Of a stretch of 30,188 nucleotides of DNA, positions 19,419 through 27,697 are shown in pieces. Position 1 is the first letter of the stretch; every line of letters begins with the position of its first letter. The stretch comes from a virus, in the IMG/VR virus record IMGVR_UViG_3300042558_000542, positions 1 to 30,188 of that record; one strand, written 5' to 3'. Made by a program: the position numbers and the translations under genes. Below the pieces are notes generated by a model. That model had not been told where the DNA came from, did no database searches, and saw nothing but the letters and a program-made list of their open reading frames with translations.

Positions 19419-19844
19419 TTAAATATCTTTATACTCTTTCTTAGCATCAAAACAAGGGCACTCCTTAGATACACCTGGGAAATCGGTATGACCTTGGATG
19501 ATAGGAAAGAACCTTTGTTGAATAACAACCTCATTTCTGACCTTTTTGATGATATCTATCAACGATTTCTTCTGTGCATCTGTTCTATTATCTACTGGCT
19601 TACCTTGCTTGTCTACTCCTCCTATATAGGAGATATGGATTGACTTTGTATTATATCCTGCCACACCATTGGTTGGGCTAGCAATATCTGATAGTTGCGT
19701 TACCTTACCATTAGCCTCTACTATGTAGTGGTATCCAACACTCTTCCACTTTAAAACATTCTTCCAATAGTTACGTATAGACTGTATCTTGGTAGTCTGC
19801 GGAGTAGCAGTACAATGAATTACGATATAGTCAATCTTTCTCAT
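19419..19844 (-). CDS. N-acetylmuramoyl-L-alanine amidase (T7-lysozyme type endolysin), 141 aa
   Basis: The whole protein is one Amidase_2/PGRP domain: IHCTAT (His10, zinc), VGYHYIV (37-42), GHTDFPG (His119, zinc) and SKECPCFD (catalytic Lys127, zinc Cys129). These match the zinc site and the lysine of T7 lysozyme. It cleaves the bond between MurNAc and L-Ala in peptidoglycan, for host lysis. It lacks a signal peptide or cell-wall-binding domain, so release would depend on a holin. It is encoded downstream of the spanin and small membrane genes, in one lysis block. Confidence 0.88.
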   Translation of the reverse strand: MRKIDYIVIHCTATPQTTKIQSIRNYWKNVLKWKSVGYHYIVEANGKVTQLSDIASPTNGVAGYNTKSIHISYIGGVDKQGKPVDNRTDAQKKSLIDIIKKVRNEVVIQQRFFPIIQGHTDFPGVSKECPCFDAKKEYKDI

Positions 19845-19942
19845 TTACGCTTGTCTTTTAACAAATTTATGACTACCATTACAAGCCAAAAAGCTAAAAG
19901 AATAACAAGTTCTTTTTCGCCTTCTGAAGTAAATGTACTCAT
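19841..19942 (-). CDS. Single-TM microprotein, 33 aa, upstream of the amidase
   Basis: STFTSEGEKE begins a short polar part, then LVILLAFWLVMVVINLL forms one membrane helix, with a basic KDKRK tail. Its stop overlaps the amidase start (ATGA). Placed between a spanin gene and the endolysin gene, it could be a small holin or lysis modulator. This rests on context and the helix only. Confidence 0.55.
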   Translation of the reverse strand: MSTFTSEGEKELVILLAFWLVMVVINLLKDKRK

Positions 19943-19975
19943 ATTAATCCAAATATAAAAGAAAAGCACAAAAAA

Positions 19976-20518
19976 CTAAATAAAACCAACAATATATTTT
20001 GCTATTTGTCTGCGGAAAGAAAATACAGTAAGGCATATAATTATAAGCCACATCCATCTGTTGCGTGTTTTCAGTTTGCTATTTTTAATCTCCAACTCGT
20101 GAATCTTTGTCACATTTTTTTGAATAATAGTGACATATTGTTTATCCTTTTTGTCACAATCATCTTTAAGAGCTTGCAACTTAGCTGTACTTTCTTGCGT
20201 TCTTACGACAACTTTTGTATTTGTTTTTGCAGGTAATGTTTTTATTACCTCCTTAATCTTCTCCTTTATTATAGTATCGCACCCCTTATTCATCAGGTCG
20301 TTAAGCATTAACAGAACACGAAAATATTCCTCCTCGTAAGCTTTAACCAATGCTGTATCTGTTACAGTTAATGTATCAGTAGTTTCCTTAATTGGAAACC
20401 TTTGGTCGCACTCTTTAGCGGTTGCTTCTGGCAGCTTATCCATCATTTTGTGCAATTTCTTGGGATTTGCACAGCCAATAATCGAAAATAAACCGATAAT
20501 TAAGAAAAAATTTTTCAT
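19976..20518 (-). CDS. Candidate unimolecular spanin (lipoprotein plus C-terminal TM), 180 aa
   Basis: The ATG at 20518 gives MKNFFLIIGLFSIIGCAN, a lipoprotein signal with lipobox IIGC (Cys16). A longer frame opens at 20641, but it hides this signal and overlaps the next gene. After it come about 135 polar residues, with helical coiled-coil-like parts (QESTAKLQALKDDCDKKD). Near the C-terminus is one TM segment (about res. 154-169, RWMWLIIICLTVFSF) then RRQIAKYIV. A lipid anchor at one end and a TM at the other is the topology of u-spanins, such as T1 gp11, which join outer and inner membranes in the last step of lysis. The amidase neighbour supports this. Confidence 0.65.
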   Translation of the reverse strand: MKNFFLIIGLFSIIGCANPKKLHKMMDKLPEATAKECDQRFPIKETTDTLTVTDTALVKAYEEEYFRVLLMLNDLMNKGCDTIIKEKIKEVIKTLPAKTNTKVVVRTQESTAKLQALKDDCDKKDKQYVTIIQKNVTKIHELEIKNSKLKTRNRWMWLIIICLTVFSFRRQIAKYIVGFI

Positions 20519-20552
20519 TTGAAAAGAATATAAAAGTTGATAATTGCTCTTT

Positions 20553-20792
20553 TTAAAAGAACGAAAGTAAAACTCCCGATAACCCACCCACGATTGTATA
20601 AACCGCATCTCTCCAATCAAACTTACCATAATCCAAAACATCCTTTAACTCCTTTCCGATGGCAGCTGTTAATACAGCTGTAAGTACCCAAAGCCAACAA
20701 TACTGCACCTCTAAGGATTTAAATAAAATAAGGGCTGCAATGCTTACGCTAACGCCTGCCCAAAAGTGCATCTCTTTATCCTTCGGTGTCAT
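20553..20792 (-). CDS. Multi-TM membrane protein, 79 aa
   Basis: Three hydrophobic segments (about res. 9-26, 31-46 and 62-79) with the pattern DKEMHFWAGVSVSIAAL and AIGKELKD....GKFDWRDAVYTIVGGLSG. This His-Phe...Lys-Glu-Leu...Asp signature recalls the YfiM/DUF2279-type membrane proteins found in Bacteroidetes phage lysis regions. It may be a holin or an accessory. It overlaps the preceding 78-aa membrane gene by 17 nt. Confidence 0.6.
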   Translation of the reverse strand: MTPKDKEMHFWAGVSVSIAALILFKSLEVQYCWLWVLTAVLTAAIGKELKDVLDYGKFDWRDAVYTIVGGLSGVLLSFF

Positions 20793-21012
20793 GTTTCTTA
20801 TCAGTTTTGGATGAGCCGAAGTAATAGCCTACCACACCTGCGAGCGCACCTCCGAATATGAACCCTACTCCGATGTTTACTATATCCTTGTTCTCCGCTG
20901 GTACTGGATGCACCTGCAAAAGGTACATAAGGATGAAAGTACCTATTACGATGAAGATTGCTAGGCTGTTTCTGATGTCTGTTTTCGTTAATCTCTTTAA
21001 CCATTCTGGCAT
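20776..21012 (-). CDS. Two-TM small membrane protein, holin candidate, 78 aa
   Basis: Two membrane helices (about res. 16-36 and 46-67) are joined by a VHPVPAENKD loop, and the polar tail GSSKTDKKHDTEG follows. The ending VVGYYFGSSK is typical of small holin-like proteins of phages. Charged residues flank the helices. It is placed before the spanin and amidase genes. Holin function is inferred from size, topology and context. Confidence 0.65.
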   Translation of the reverse strand: MPEWLKRLTKTDIRNSLAIFIVIGTFILMYLLQVHPVPAENKDIVNIGVGFIFGGALAGVVGYYFGSSKTDKKHDTEG

Positions 21013-21013
21013 A

Positions 21014-21181
21014 TTATTTCTTTTTAAATAGTTCCTTGATAAAGTCTGCTATATGCTTTCTGTTAGCAATTACTATGCTTACTGAAGCAAGGCAGCTTAA
21101 TACTACTGGCACGCTGTGGCTAGTTACGGCTGCTAGTATGCTGCCAATCCATAGGCTTACTAATTCGAGTTTGTACGTCAT
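21014..21181 (-). CDS. Small membrane protein, 55 aa
   Basis: MTYKLELVSLWIGSILAAVTSHSVPVVLSCL spans one or two membrane segments, followed by the basic helix IADFIKELFKKK. The stop is 1 nt before the start of the holin candidate. Its topology (short TM hairpin with a basic C-terminus) resembles small holins or antiholins. The gene is too short for confidence on its own, but tight spacing supports it. Confidence 0.6.
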   Translation of the reverse strand: MTYKLELVSLWIGSILAAVTSHSVPVVLSCLASVSIVIANRKHIADFIKELFKKK

Positions 21182-21225
21182 CTCACATTTACATTTACTA
21201 CAAAATAAATGTATTTATTTAAAAT

Positions 21226-21702
21226 CTAATAGTAGATTTCATCCACACTTTTCTTTGTTGATATATTCAAGAATAATCTATTGCGTTTGCAACGCTCCGA
21301 TGGGTTAGTTTTATTCCTATTCCACCACCTACCACCGAATGTTTTAACAGCCCAATATCTAAATGCCATCTGCTTAGGGCTTACCCCTGTTGCTGCCATC
21401 CACTTGATATATTCTTTTTCTACCCAATCTCTTTCATGTACTGTTAAGTAGTACAGAGCATCGTGTATAAGGGCACTGGGGGCGTATAATCCGCTTTTAG
21501 GGAAGAGGGGTTGTAATATCCAAGGAATGCTGTTTTCATCCCATGTAAAGCCTCTGCTGATGGATAGGACTTGCCCATTGGATAGTTCTACCATTATGCT
21601 GTAAGATAGTTTTCTGTACTTGCCTTTCTTATCGTACACAGGAGTATCTGCATACATATACCCTTCCTTGAACTTATCAAGTACGTTATATAGAGTTATC
21701 AT
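21226..21702 (-). CDS. DUF1353 family phage protein, 158 aa
   Basis: The central part matches the DUF1353 pattern: F.WDENSIPWILQPLFP (res. 53-67), GLYAPSALIHDALYYL (70-86), then a helix and a C-terminal AVKTFGGRWW (118-127). DUF1353 proteins are conserved in phage genomes, often near lysis and tail genes, and have no established function. The His and Asp in ALIHDALY are conserved and could be catalytic. It overlaps the preceding fibre gene by 4 nt (ATGA). The C-terminal 30 residues are basic. Confidence 0.75.
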   Translation of the reverse strand: MITLYNVLDKFKEGYMYADTPVYDKKGKYRKLSYSIMVELSNGQVLSISRGFTWDENSIPWILQPLFPKSGLYAPSALIHDALYYLTVHERDWVEKEYIKWMAATGVSPKQMAFRYWAVKTFGGRWWNRNKTNPSERCKRNRLFLNISTKKSVDEIYY

Positions 21703-23048
21703 TTCTTAAATGCCTCCATAAGCTCCCCAAGAATCATAGGAGTGCAAAGGTTTTGCATCCTTACAGCTACAGGAACAGTGCTTGAGGATAGTTCTGTTAG
21801 GAATAGCGATGTTGTGAATAGAGCTGTTCCTGTTGTTCCATTATCATATACCACACCATTTCTCACATTTGCTGCTGTTGGCATAACAATTGTTCCTCTT
21901 AATGTGTTTCCTGCTCCATATATTGTTCCACTTCTTACATTATTTGTGGCAGGAGTGTTAGGCACTGTATCTTCTGAATATAGTGTTCTTGCCACACCAC
22001 CACTTGTAAAGAAAGCTGCTGATGTTGTGTTGTTTGCATCAAGCCAAACGATAGGAGCGTAGATAGCCATCTTACCGTTGTTGTTCACCATGTTGCCATT
22101 TAGATACACTTGACCATTTGCGTTTGTCATGCTTATACCTACTGCTGTAGCAGATGCTGTTACAGTTCCTGTTACTTGTAATTGTATGGCTGAAGTTGAT
22201 GTGATGGCAGCTGCTGATGCTGCTGTTACATTCCCTGTTATAGTTGTATTTCCTGTTGTAATAACCCCTTCTAATGCACCACCTAATACATTGCCATTTA
22301 TAATATTTACAGGAGCAGTTGAATCTATTGCTCTTGCACCAGTTCCTCCTGTAATTGTTCCTGTTACAGTTAATGATGTTCCTGTAAATAAAACACCTTG
22401 ATTGCTTACTCCTGTCTGACCACCTGTTACAGTACCTGTTATAGTTAAAGTTCCTGCTGTTTGGTTAATGGTTCTATTTGAAGTACCAGCAGTTGCTCCA
22501 GTAATGTTTCCTATAACAACAGTATTCCCATTTGTTGAATTCAATGTATTATTCCCAGAACCAGTTGCTGAAGACCCGTTTAGGTTTCCTGTTAGTGTAA
22601 TGATACCAGCAGATGTTTTACTTATTGTTGTAACATTATTTCCTGATGTTACATTGTTGAAGTTAGGTGCTGTTAGGTTTAAATTGCAATTCCCACTATA
22701 TAGAATTAAAATGTCATTACTAGCATTTCTTGGAGCGACATTCCCACCCAAACTAATCGTAACAGTTCCTGTTGTTGCTGTCACCTGAATAAGATTTGTA
22801 GCACCTGGAACTAATGGAGATGATGAAGTAACAGTTCCTGTAACACCTGCTGTATTGAAGTTAAAAGAACCACCTGCTGTAATACCAGTTCCTGCTGTAC
22901 TTCTAAGCGTTAATACAGTAAAGCTAACATCTACATTCACTGTAAATGTATTGCTATACACATCATCAGCAGCTGTAGGAACAGTTCCTGTGTTCCATGT
23001 TGCTCCTGTATTCCAGTTCCCATTTGCTACCGCACGAACATCTGCCAT
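21699..23048 (-). CDS. Beta-rich tail-fibre/adhesin paralogue A, 449 aa
   Basis: Low-complexity Gly/Thr/Asn/Val-rich protein with many short strands of the form (L/I)TITG(T/N)(V/I)TG, which suggests a parallel beta-helix or a trimeric fibre. It starts with W..G...P.A.DDVYSNTFTVNVD and GGSFNFNTAGVT, which also occur in the next gene upstream (23048-24811). The start codon overlaps that gene's stop by one nt. The C-terminal part has ELSSSTVPVAVRMQNL, again shared. Likely an outward structural protein binding the host surface. Its DNA contains many repeated GTAACAGGAAC-type segments. Confidence 0.7.
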   Translation of the reverse strand: MADVRAVANGNWNTGATWNTGTVPTAADDVYSNTFTVNVDVSFTVLTLRSTAGTGITAGGSFNFNTAGVTGTVTSSSPLVPGATNLIQVTATTGTVTISLGGNVAPRNASNDILILYSGNCNLNLTAPNFNNVTSGNNVTTISKTSAGIITLTGNLNGSSATGSGNNTLNSTNGNTVVIGNITGATAGTSNRTINQTAGTLTITGTVTGGQTGVSNQGVLFTGTSLTVTGTITGGTGARAIDSTAPVNIINGNVLGGALEGVITTGNTTITGNVTAASAAAITSTSAIQLQVTGTVTASATAVGISMTNANGQVYLNGNMVNNNGKMAIYAPIVWLDANNTTSAAFFTSGGVARTLYSEDTVPNTPATNNVRSGTIYGAGNTLRGTIVMPTAANVRNGVVYDNGTTGTALFTTSLFLTELSSSTVPVAVRMQNLCTPMILGELMEAFKK

Positions 23049-24811
23049 TACGAGTTATTATATTGTGAGATAATATTTCCTGCTGTTGTATCTGTCAGGG
23101 TGTTCTTCAGTCTTAGAGCAAGGCTGTCAGAACTTGCGTTAATACCACTTATGATGTCAGCACTTGTTAGCTCTCCTGTTCCTACTGTATTATCTGTAGG
23201 CACATCCTTTCTTGTGTTAGCAGCACTTACTGTCACCATTGTTCCTGTCAAAGATAGAGAAGGACCAAAGGTTGTTCCAAACCTTACATCTGTTTGAGGA
23301 GGAAGATTAGGGGTAGAATCTGCTGAATAAAGGAACTTGTAATTACCACCTCCTGTATCCATTCTCCACAGAGTTGTTGCTGTATTAGAGATGAATACGT
23401 TAGGACACCAAATTGCCATTCTTCCGAGTGTGTTGTACATATTGCCTGTAAGGTTTACAGTGGATGCTTGTGATGCTGCATTTAAATTACAGTTAATAGC
23501 TGGAGCAAGACCTGCGTAAACATCACCTGTAACATTTATTGTTATAGTGTTGTTAGCAAAAACAGAATTACCACCAACTAAAGTTCCTGTAACATTTACA
23601 GTTCCTGTACTTACTATTGCAAGTCCATCACCACCTTCAGTATTGCCATTTAAAGTTAAAGTTGTTCCTGAAAAAAACACAGAACAGTTTGCTGTGCTAT
23701 TATTTGCAGAAGGAACACTTGTTGGAGTTATATTACCATTTATTGTTAAATTACCACCACTTATATCTAAAGTTCTATTTGTTCCATTAATTCCTGTTGA
23801 AGGAGAACCTTTTACATCACCATTCACTATTACATTACCGTTTGTAGATACTATACATCTAACTGTTTGACCTCCAGGAATACCCAATAGTATTGAATTG
23901 CCATTAAATGTTAATGTTCCTGCTCCTGTTTTGTTCACTACTGTATTTGAAATATTTTGATTTAACGCAAATATGTTAGGACAAGTAAATGTAAAATTGC
24001 CTGCTCCTGAATATGTTAAAGTTGTTTGACCATTAGCAGCAGTTATATTGTTTGCAACAGAAAGCGTAGCAGTTCCTGTTGTATTAGTAATTGTAAATAT
24101 ATTAGAGACTGCTTGTCCAACACTGGTAGCACTAACAGTAACACCTGCTGTGTTGAAGTTGAATGAGCCTCCTGATGCTAGTGCTGCTGTGCCTGGTTGA
24201 TAGAGTTCGAGTTCTGCAATTCCTACACCAGTACCACCTCCATTTAATGTTATGTTTATTCTATAATATCTGTATGCAGTTGGGTTTGATATTGAACCAC
24301 TTGAATATGAGCTACTTGCTGCTATTGCAGATGGGAGAGTAACAGTATGCAAAGTAGTCCAAGATACATTATTACTACTTCCTTCAAATGTCCAGTTACG
24401 GGGGTTAACAGATTGTGTTGAAGTACCAAATACAGTATAAGCATCTATTATTATAGCACTACCAAAATCCATTGAAAGCCACCCTGTTGTAGTACCATTT
24501 GGTGTTTGCCAAATATTAGCAGTAGACCTGTCAAAAGCTCTCCAAGCGTCATTACCAGCAGCAAATATACTACTCGCAGCAGCAACATAAGGACTTGGAG
24601 CATTGTTAGCAGTCATCTGTGGTGTAGCAATATCCCTTGCCCTTGCAGTATTATTCAAACTATTTACAGTAGCATTTGTGTCCATATTAACGGTAAAACC
24701 GTTGGTGAACACATCATCTCCTGTTGTAGGAATACCAAGCAAAGTTCCGTCATTCCACACACTCGTAGAAGAAAAATTACCACCCCCAGAAATAAGCCAT
24801 CTAACTGCCAT
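23048..24811 (-). CDS. Beta-rich tail-fibre/adhesin paralogue B with discoidin domain, 587 aa
   Basis: This is the longer relative of the 449-aa protein. The shared frame (G..W.DG...P..GDDVFTNGFTVNMD, then GGSFNFNTAGVT) is interrupted after res. 57 by about 150 residues that match an F5/8 type C (discoidin) domain: AWRAFDRS, W.TP, GWLSMDFG, NPRNWTFEGSSNN, TLH, YRYYRINI and AELELYQP (to about res. 206). Discoidin domains bind sugars or surface ligands. The rest is a Gly/Thr/Asn-rich repeat region. It is likely an adhesin at the tail tip, with added glycan binding. Confidence 0.78.
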   Translation of the reverse strand: MAVRWLISGGGNFSSTSVWNDGTLLGIPTTGDDVFTNGFTVNMDTNATVNSLNNTARARDIATPQMTANNAPSPYVAAASSIFAAGNDAWRAFDRSTANIWQTPNGTTTGWLSMDFGSAIIIDAYTVFGTSTQSVNPRNWTFEGSSNNVSWTTLHTVTLPSAIAASSSYSSGSISNPTAYRYYRINITLNGGGTGVGIAELELYQPGTAALASGGSFNFNTAGVTVSATSVGQAVSNIFTITNTTGTATLSVANNITAANGQTTLTYSGAGNFTFTCPNIFALNQNISNTVVNKTGAGTLTFNGNSILLGIPGGQTVRCIVSTNGNVIVNGDVKGSPSTGINGTNRTLDISGGNLTINGNITPTSVPSANNSTANCSVFFSGTTLTLNGNTEGGDGLAIVSTGTVNVTGTLVGGNSVFANNTITINVTGDVYAGLAPAINCNLNAASQASTVNLTGNMYNTLGRMAIWCPNVFISNTATTLWRMDTGGGNYKFLYSADSTPNLPPQTDVRFGTTFGPSLSLTGTMVTVSAANTRKDVPTDNTVGTGELTSADIISGINASSDSLALRLKNTLTDTTAGNIISQYNNS

Positions 24812-24826
24812 ACGTTAATTTATTAT

Positions 24827-25129
24827 CTATGAATAGACGTGCCCAGCAAACCCAGTCCATGTCACCCCACCAGCAGGCTGTGCTGTTGCTGTTGCACTAA
24901 CACTCCCATCTGCTGCTATTGTTAGCCTTATAATAGTCCACACAGTTGCACTTTCACTACTTCCTGTCAAAGCTGTTCCACAGTATAAATACACACCTGA
25001 AGAAGCAAACCTCCTTATTGTATTGTAAGGATTGAAAGCATCCCAAGCATAACCGTTCCACTTCCAAGATGTACCTCCTGAAGTGTAAACCTGATTAAGG
25101 ACTGGGGATGATGGGAAGTCTAATGCCAT
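24827..25129 (-). CDS. Small phage structural protein, 100 aa
   Basis: Starts with MALDFPSSPVLNQVYTSGG and SWKWNGYAWD (res. 21-30), a motif common in short tail-associated and fibre proteins of many phages. The rest is Ser/Thr/Ala-rich with beta-strand pattern (TIIRLTIAADGSVSATATA). It lies between a 180-aa structural protein and the discoidin adhesin. It probably belongs to the tail-tip or fibre complex. Confidence 0.7.
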   Translation of the reverse strand: MALDFPSSPVLNQVYTSGGTSWKWNGYAWDAFNPYNTIRRFASSGVYLYCGTALTGSSESATVWTIIRLTIAADGSVSATATAQPAGGVTWTGFAGHVYS

Positions 25130-25671
25130 TAAATGTCTATTGAATAAGCGTTAACAAATATGTCATCCACCTCTTGGTTAGTTAGGCTTAATACAGCTTG
25201 TATCATAGCCACTGTTGGACTATTTCTTTCAATGTTGTTAGAATAATCCCAAGCATATTGAGCCTTAATCTTAAACTCCTGTTCAGCTTGTGTGCTGTCA
25301 GGAAGTGCATTGATAGCAGCTGTTACGTTTGCCTCAAGGTTCTGAATAGCAAGTTGTGCTCTTAACTGCCATCTTGTAACTCTTACAGGAACACCATCCA
25401 CCACATCCTGTACAAGCGGATGTACAAGTTTACCCTTAGCATAGTTGTCTATTGGTAGGGATAGAAGGATGTTAAGGATGTACACTCTTTCATCTTCAGA
25501 CAGAGTTGTTTCTGATGTATCAGCAAGCTCTTCAGCTACCCTTGATTCTAAAAGAGGCTTGTCAGAAGACACTCTTGTATAAAGAATATCGCTGATGTAC
25601 TTAGCTGCCTTATCGCTTATCAGGTAAGGACTGCCATCCTTTTCAATGTTAAAGTCAAAGTTGTATGTCAT
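25129..25671 (-). CDS. Phage tail-associated protein, 180 aa
   Basis: Two parts can be seen: an N-terminal small helical module (res. 1-85) with DERVYILNILLSLPIDNYAKGKL, and a C-terminal module (res. 90-180) with RWQLRAQLAIQNLEANVTAAINALPD, AQYAWDYSNNIERNSP and a final LTNQEVDDIFVNA. The second pattern (R.QLR..L...GL...V..AI..LP..W..A..I.R..P.......L.L....D..F) recurs in tail and fibre gene clusters. Function is not established; a fibre-assembly or adaptor role is possible. Confidence 0.65.
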   Translation of the reverse strand: MTYNFDFNIEKDGSPYLISDKAAKYISDILYTRVSSDKPLLESRVAEELADTSETTLSEDERVYILNILLSLPIDNYAKGKLVHPLVQDVVDGVPVRVTRWQLRAQLAIQNLEANVTAAINALPDSTQAEQEFKIKAQYAWDYSNNIERNSPTVAMIQAVLSLTNQEVDDIFVNAYSIDI

Positions 25672-26081
25672 GATATTTGTATAATTATTTGACCAGTTAT
25701 TGTCTTAGTTCCTGATGCTGTCCAAGTTGCTGTTCTTGTAGTTGCAGCACTCCACCTGTTAAATACTAGCGTAGAAGCCTGTGTTGCAATACTTGCATCG
25801 CATATATTTGATGTTCCTGTATCTACACCTATACAAGTGTTAAGAACAGTTGTAGGAGAACCTGATACAAAAGGCAAGGTAAATGATGTAGATGTGCTGT
25901 TAGATGTACCACTTATGTTAAAGTTTACAATAACAAACTTACCAATAACTCTGTAGAAAATAGATTTAACAGTAAATGTAGTCCACCCAACAATAGTAGA
26001 TTGCTCCGAGAAATCTATCCAAGGAGTGTTAATCTGATTAGGTAAGTCACCACCATACAAGCCATTTGCTACACCATTCAT
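25668..26081 (-). CDS. Beta-sandwich-type structural protein, 137 aa
   Basis: A beta-rich, Thr/Ser/Asn-rich protein with FTVKSIFYRVIGKFVIVNFNISGTS and TATWTASGTKTITGQIIIQIS. The pattern suggests a jelly-roll or fibre-tip domain. It overlaps the 180-aa gene by 4 nt. No homology recognised beyond the fibre-like composition. It is part of a block of small fibre genes. Confidence 0.65.
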   Translation of the reverse strand: MNGVANGLYGGDLPNQINTPWIDFSEQSTIVGWTTFTVKSIFYRVIGKFVIVNFNISGTSNSTSTSFTLPFVSGSPTTVLNTCIGVDTGTSNICDASIATQASTLVFNRWSAATTRTATWTASGTKTITGQIIIQIS

Positions 26082-26091
26082 ACTGTATCAA

Positions 26092-26550
26092 TTAAGGAGC
26101 TAAGTAATCTAATCCTGAAGCCTGAATAAAGCAGGAAGTACCTCCTGAAAGGTTTGCTAATGTTGTTGCTCTAAGCACATCACCACCTAAAAGTGGAATG
26201 TACTGCCTTCCTGTGTTATCCAATGGTAATCCTGGAATGTTTGTACCATTCAGAAAGTCCACAGCAAACCTTGCAGCGTTCGTGTTACCACTTGAAACAG
26301 GTACGTTCACAAGTCCCAAAGGAATAACCGTACTACCACCTCTTAAGATGTAAATGAACACGTTAATAGTAACAGTATCATTTGTTGTGGCTGTAAGGCT
26401 TATCACCCTTGTTCCGTATGTGCCTGCTGTCTCAATGGTAGTTCCGTTTGTATTACTTCCTAATGTGCCTATTGTTGTACCTGTAAGCACCGCCACACCA
26501 CCATTCGGCTGATTTGCCACTCTTACTAAACTTCCTGAAGGTAAACTCAT
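26092..26550 (-). CDS. Beta-rich structural protein, 152 aa
   Basis: Starts with SLPSGSLVRVANQPNGGVAV and is rich in Gly, Thr, Val and Asn; alternating hydrophobic residues suggest beta strands. It has a hydrophobic core segment VFIYILRGGS and a C-terminal GLDYLAP. Its place, 4 nt after a collagen-motif fibre gene, suggests a tail or fibre protein. No domain is recognised. Confidence 0.6.
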   Translation of the reverse strand: MSLPSGSLVRVANQPNGGVAVLTGTTIGTLGSNTNGTTIETAGTYGTRVISLTATTNDTVTINVFIYILRGGSTVIPLGLVNVPVSSGNTNAARFAVDFLNGTNIPGLPLDNTGRQYIPLLGGDVLRATTLANLSGGTSCFIQASGLDYLAP

Positions 26551-26554
26551 AATA

Positions 26555-27310
26555 TTAAAAATTAAATAGTATTCTTTGATTTGTCATTATCGCATAATCC
26601 ACATCATCAGCAAAGTTATCTAAATTAGTTTTCACTAAATTATTTGTTGGATATTTTGTTGAAGATGTATCTAATGTAACATTCTCCTTATTAGCCACAT
26701 TCTCAGGAGTAAAACCTATCTCAGCTGTAACTGTTGTAGCACTTATCGTAGCACCATTACCCTTCAGTAAGCCATTAAATGTTGTGGCTGTTAGATTGTT
26801 TACAGCATTTGTACCACTTGCTCCTTGAGGACCTTGAGGACCTAAAGGCAATGTTTCCTGAGTCCATTGGTACGTATTCCCATCGTAGTAGTACGTGTAC
26901 TGAATACCTGTATCCGTATGAAACCACAAAGCACCAGCAGGGATTGAGCTTGTGCCTGTTCCTGTAGGAGTTGTATTCTGTATAAAGTCAATAGCAACAC
27001 CATTAGCACCAGGAGGGCCTTGTGCGCCAGGAGCCCCTTCAAGAGAGTCTAAAAAGTCCTGCTCTGTTCCTGTGTTCCCTTCATCCAGCCATATCTCATA
27101 AGCACTCTTACCATCGACACCTATAGACCCATTAGTTCCAGGAGGTCCTTGTATCCCTTGAGAAGCTGTAATGCTTACCGTTGAAGGAACATTGTTCACT
27201 ATCACGACATTCATGCGGATATTGCTACCAGGAGTTACAATAACCTCCGCTGGTTCGCTTGGTGTTACCTCTACTAAAGGCTGTTGTCCTATGATTTCTA
27301 CAAATGCCAT
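26555..27310 (-). CDS. Collagen-motif tail-fibre protein, 251 aa
   Basis: Three short collagen-like stretches (GIQGPPGTNG, GAPGAQGPPGANG, GPQGPQGASG) are spread along the protein, and the segment KSAYEIWLDEGNTGTEQDFL (res. 88-107) is a spacer commonly seen in phage collagen fibres. The N-terminal 70 residues are beta-rich and probably dock to the tail. The C-terminal 60 are helical. Such fibres trimerise through the Gly-X-Y parts. It overlaps the 27310 gene by one nt. Confidence 0.78.
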   Translation of the reverse strand: MAFVEIIGQQPLVEVTPSEPAEVIVTPGSNIRMNVVIVNNVPSTVSITASQGIQGPPGTNGSIGVDGKSAYEIWLDEGNTGTEQDFLDSLEGAPGAQGPPGANGVAIDFIQNTTPTGTGTSSIPAGALWFHTDTGIQYTYYYDGNTYQWTQETLPLGPQGPQGASGTNAVNNLTATTFNGLLKGNGATISATTVTAEIGFTPENVANKENVTLDTSSTKYPTNNLVKTNLDNFADDVDYAIMTNQRILFNF

Positions 27311-27696
27311 TAAATAGAAGTTATTTGTTTTAACACCTTAAACTTACCTCCAATCAATGTCTTCTTAAGACCACTAGCAAATTCACATTGTAAGTCATAG
27401 AAATATGTATCAGGGTAAAATAAAGACCCTGGCACATAATTAAACGTAACAGTGTTTCCAGATACAGTAAATCCAGAACCGCTTTGCAAAGTAGCTTTTG
27501 ATATGTCGTCGCTATCTCTTATAGTCATAAACAATGTAGCACCTGTAAAGTTTAAAGGCTTCTGTTCTGCATCTTTAAATGTAACTATAGCATCAAAAGT
27601 ATCCCCTTGTATTACTGTAAAGTTTACATCTGCTTTTATGACGTTAGAAACCTCTGTCGGCTTAGTGCTTGTTGTTGTATCGTTGCAGTTTGACAT
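27310..27696 (-). CDS. BppU-N/Ig-like baseplate protein, 128 aa
   Basis: Residues 25-125 form a beta sandwich typical of the phage baseplate upper protein N-terminal (BppU_N-like) domain: FTVIQGDTFDAIVTFKD, GATLFMTIRDSDD, and YFYDLQCEFASGLKKTLIGGKFKV. The TVIQGDTF start is characteristic. It probably sits in the baseplate and helps anchor the fibres encoded next. The first 22 residues are low-complexity. It is 1 nt downstream of the 684-aa fibre. Confidence 0.7.
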   Translation of the reverse strand: MSNCNDTTTSTKPTEVSNVIKADVNFTVIQGDTFDAIVTFKDAEQKPLNFTGATLFMTIRDSDDISKATLQSGSGFTVSGNTVTFNYVPGSLFYPDTYFYDLQCEFASGLKKTLIGGKFKVLKQITSI

Positions 27697-27697
27697 A

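Noticed and set aside
20519-20641. N-terminal extension of the spanin
   Set aside because: It buries the lipoprotein signal and overlaps the upstream membrane gene.
21742-24832. Several plus-strand frames of 65-108 aa opposite the adhesin genes
   Set aside because: They are Val/Pro-rich antisense shadows of Gly/Thr/Asn-rich codons, without leaders or conserved motifs.
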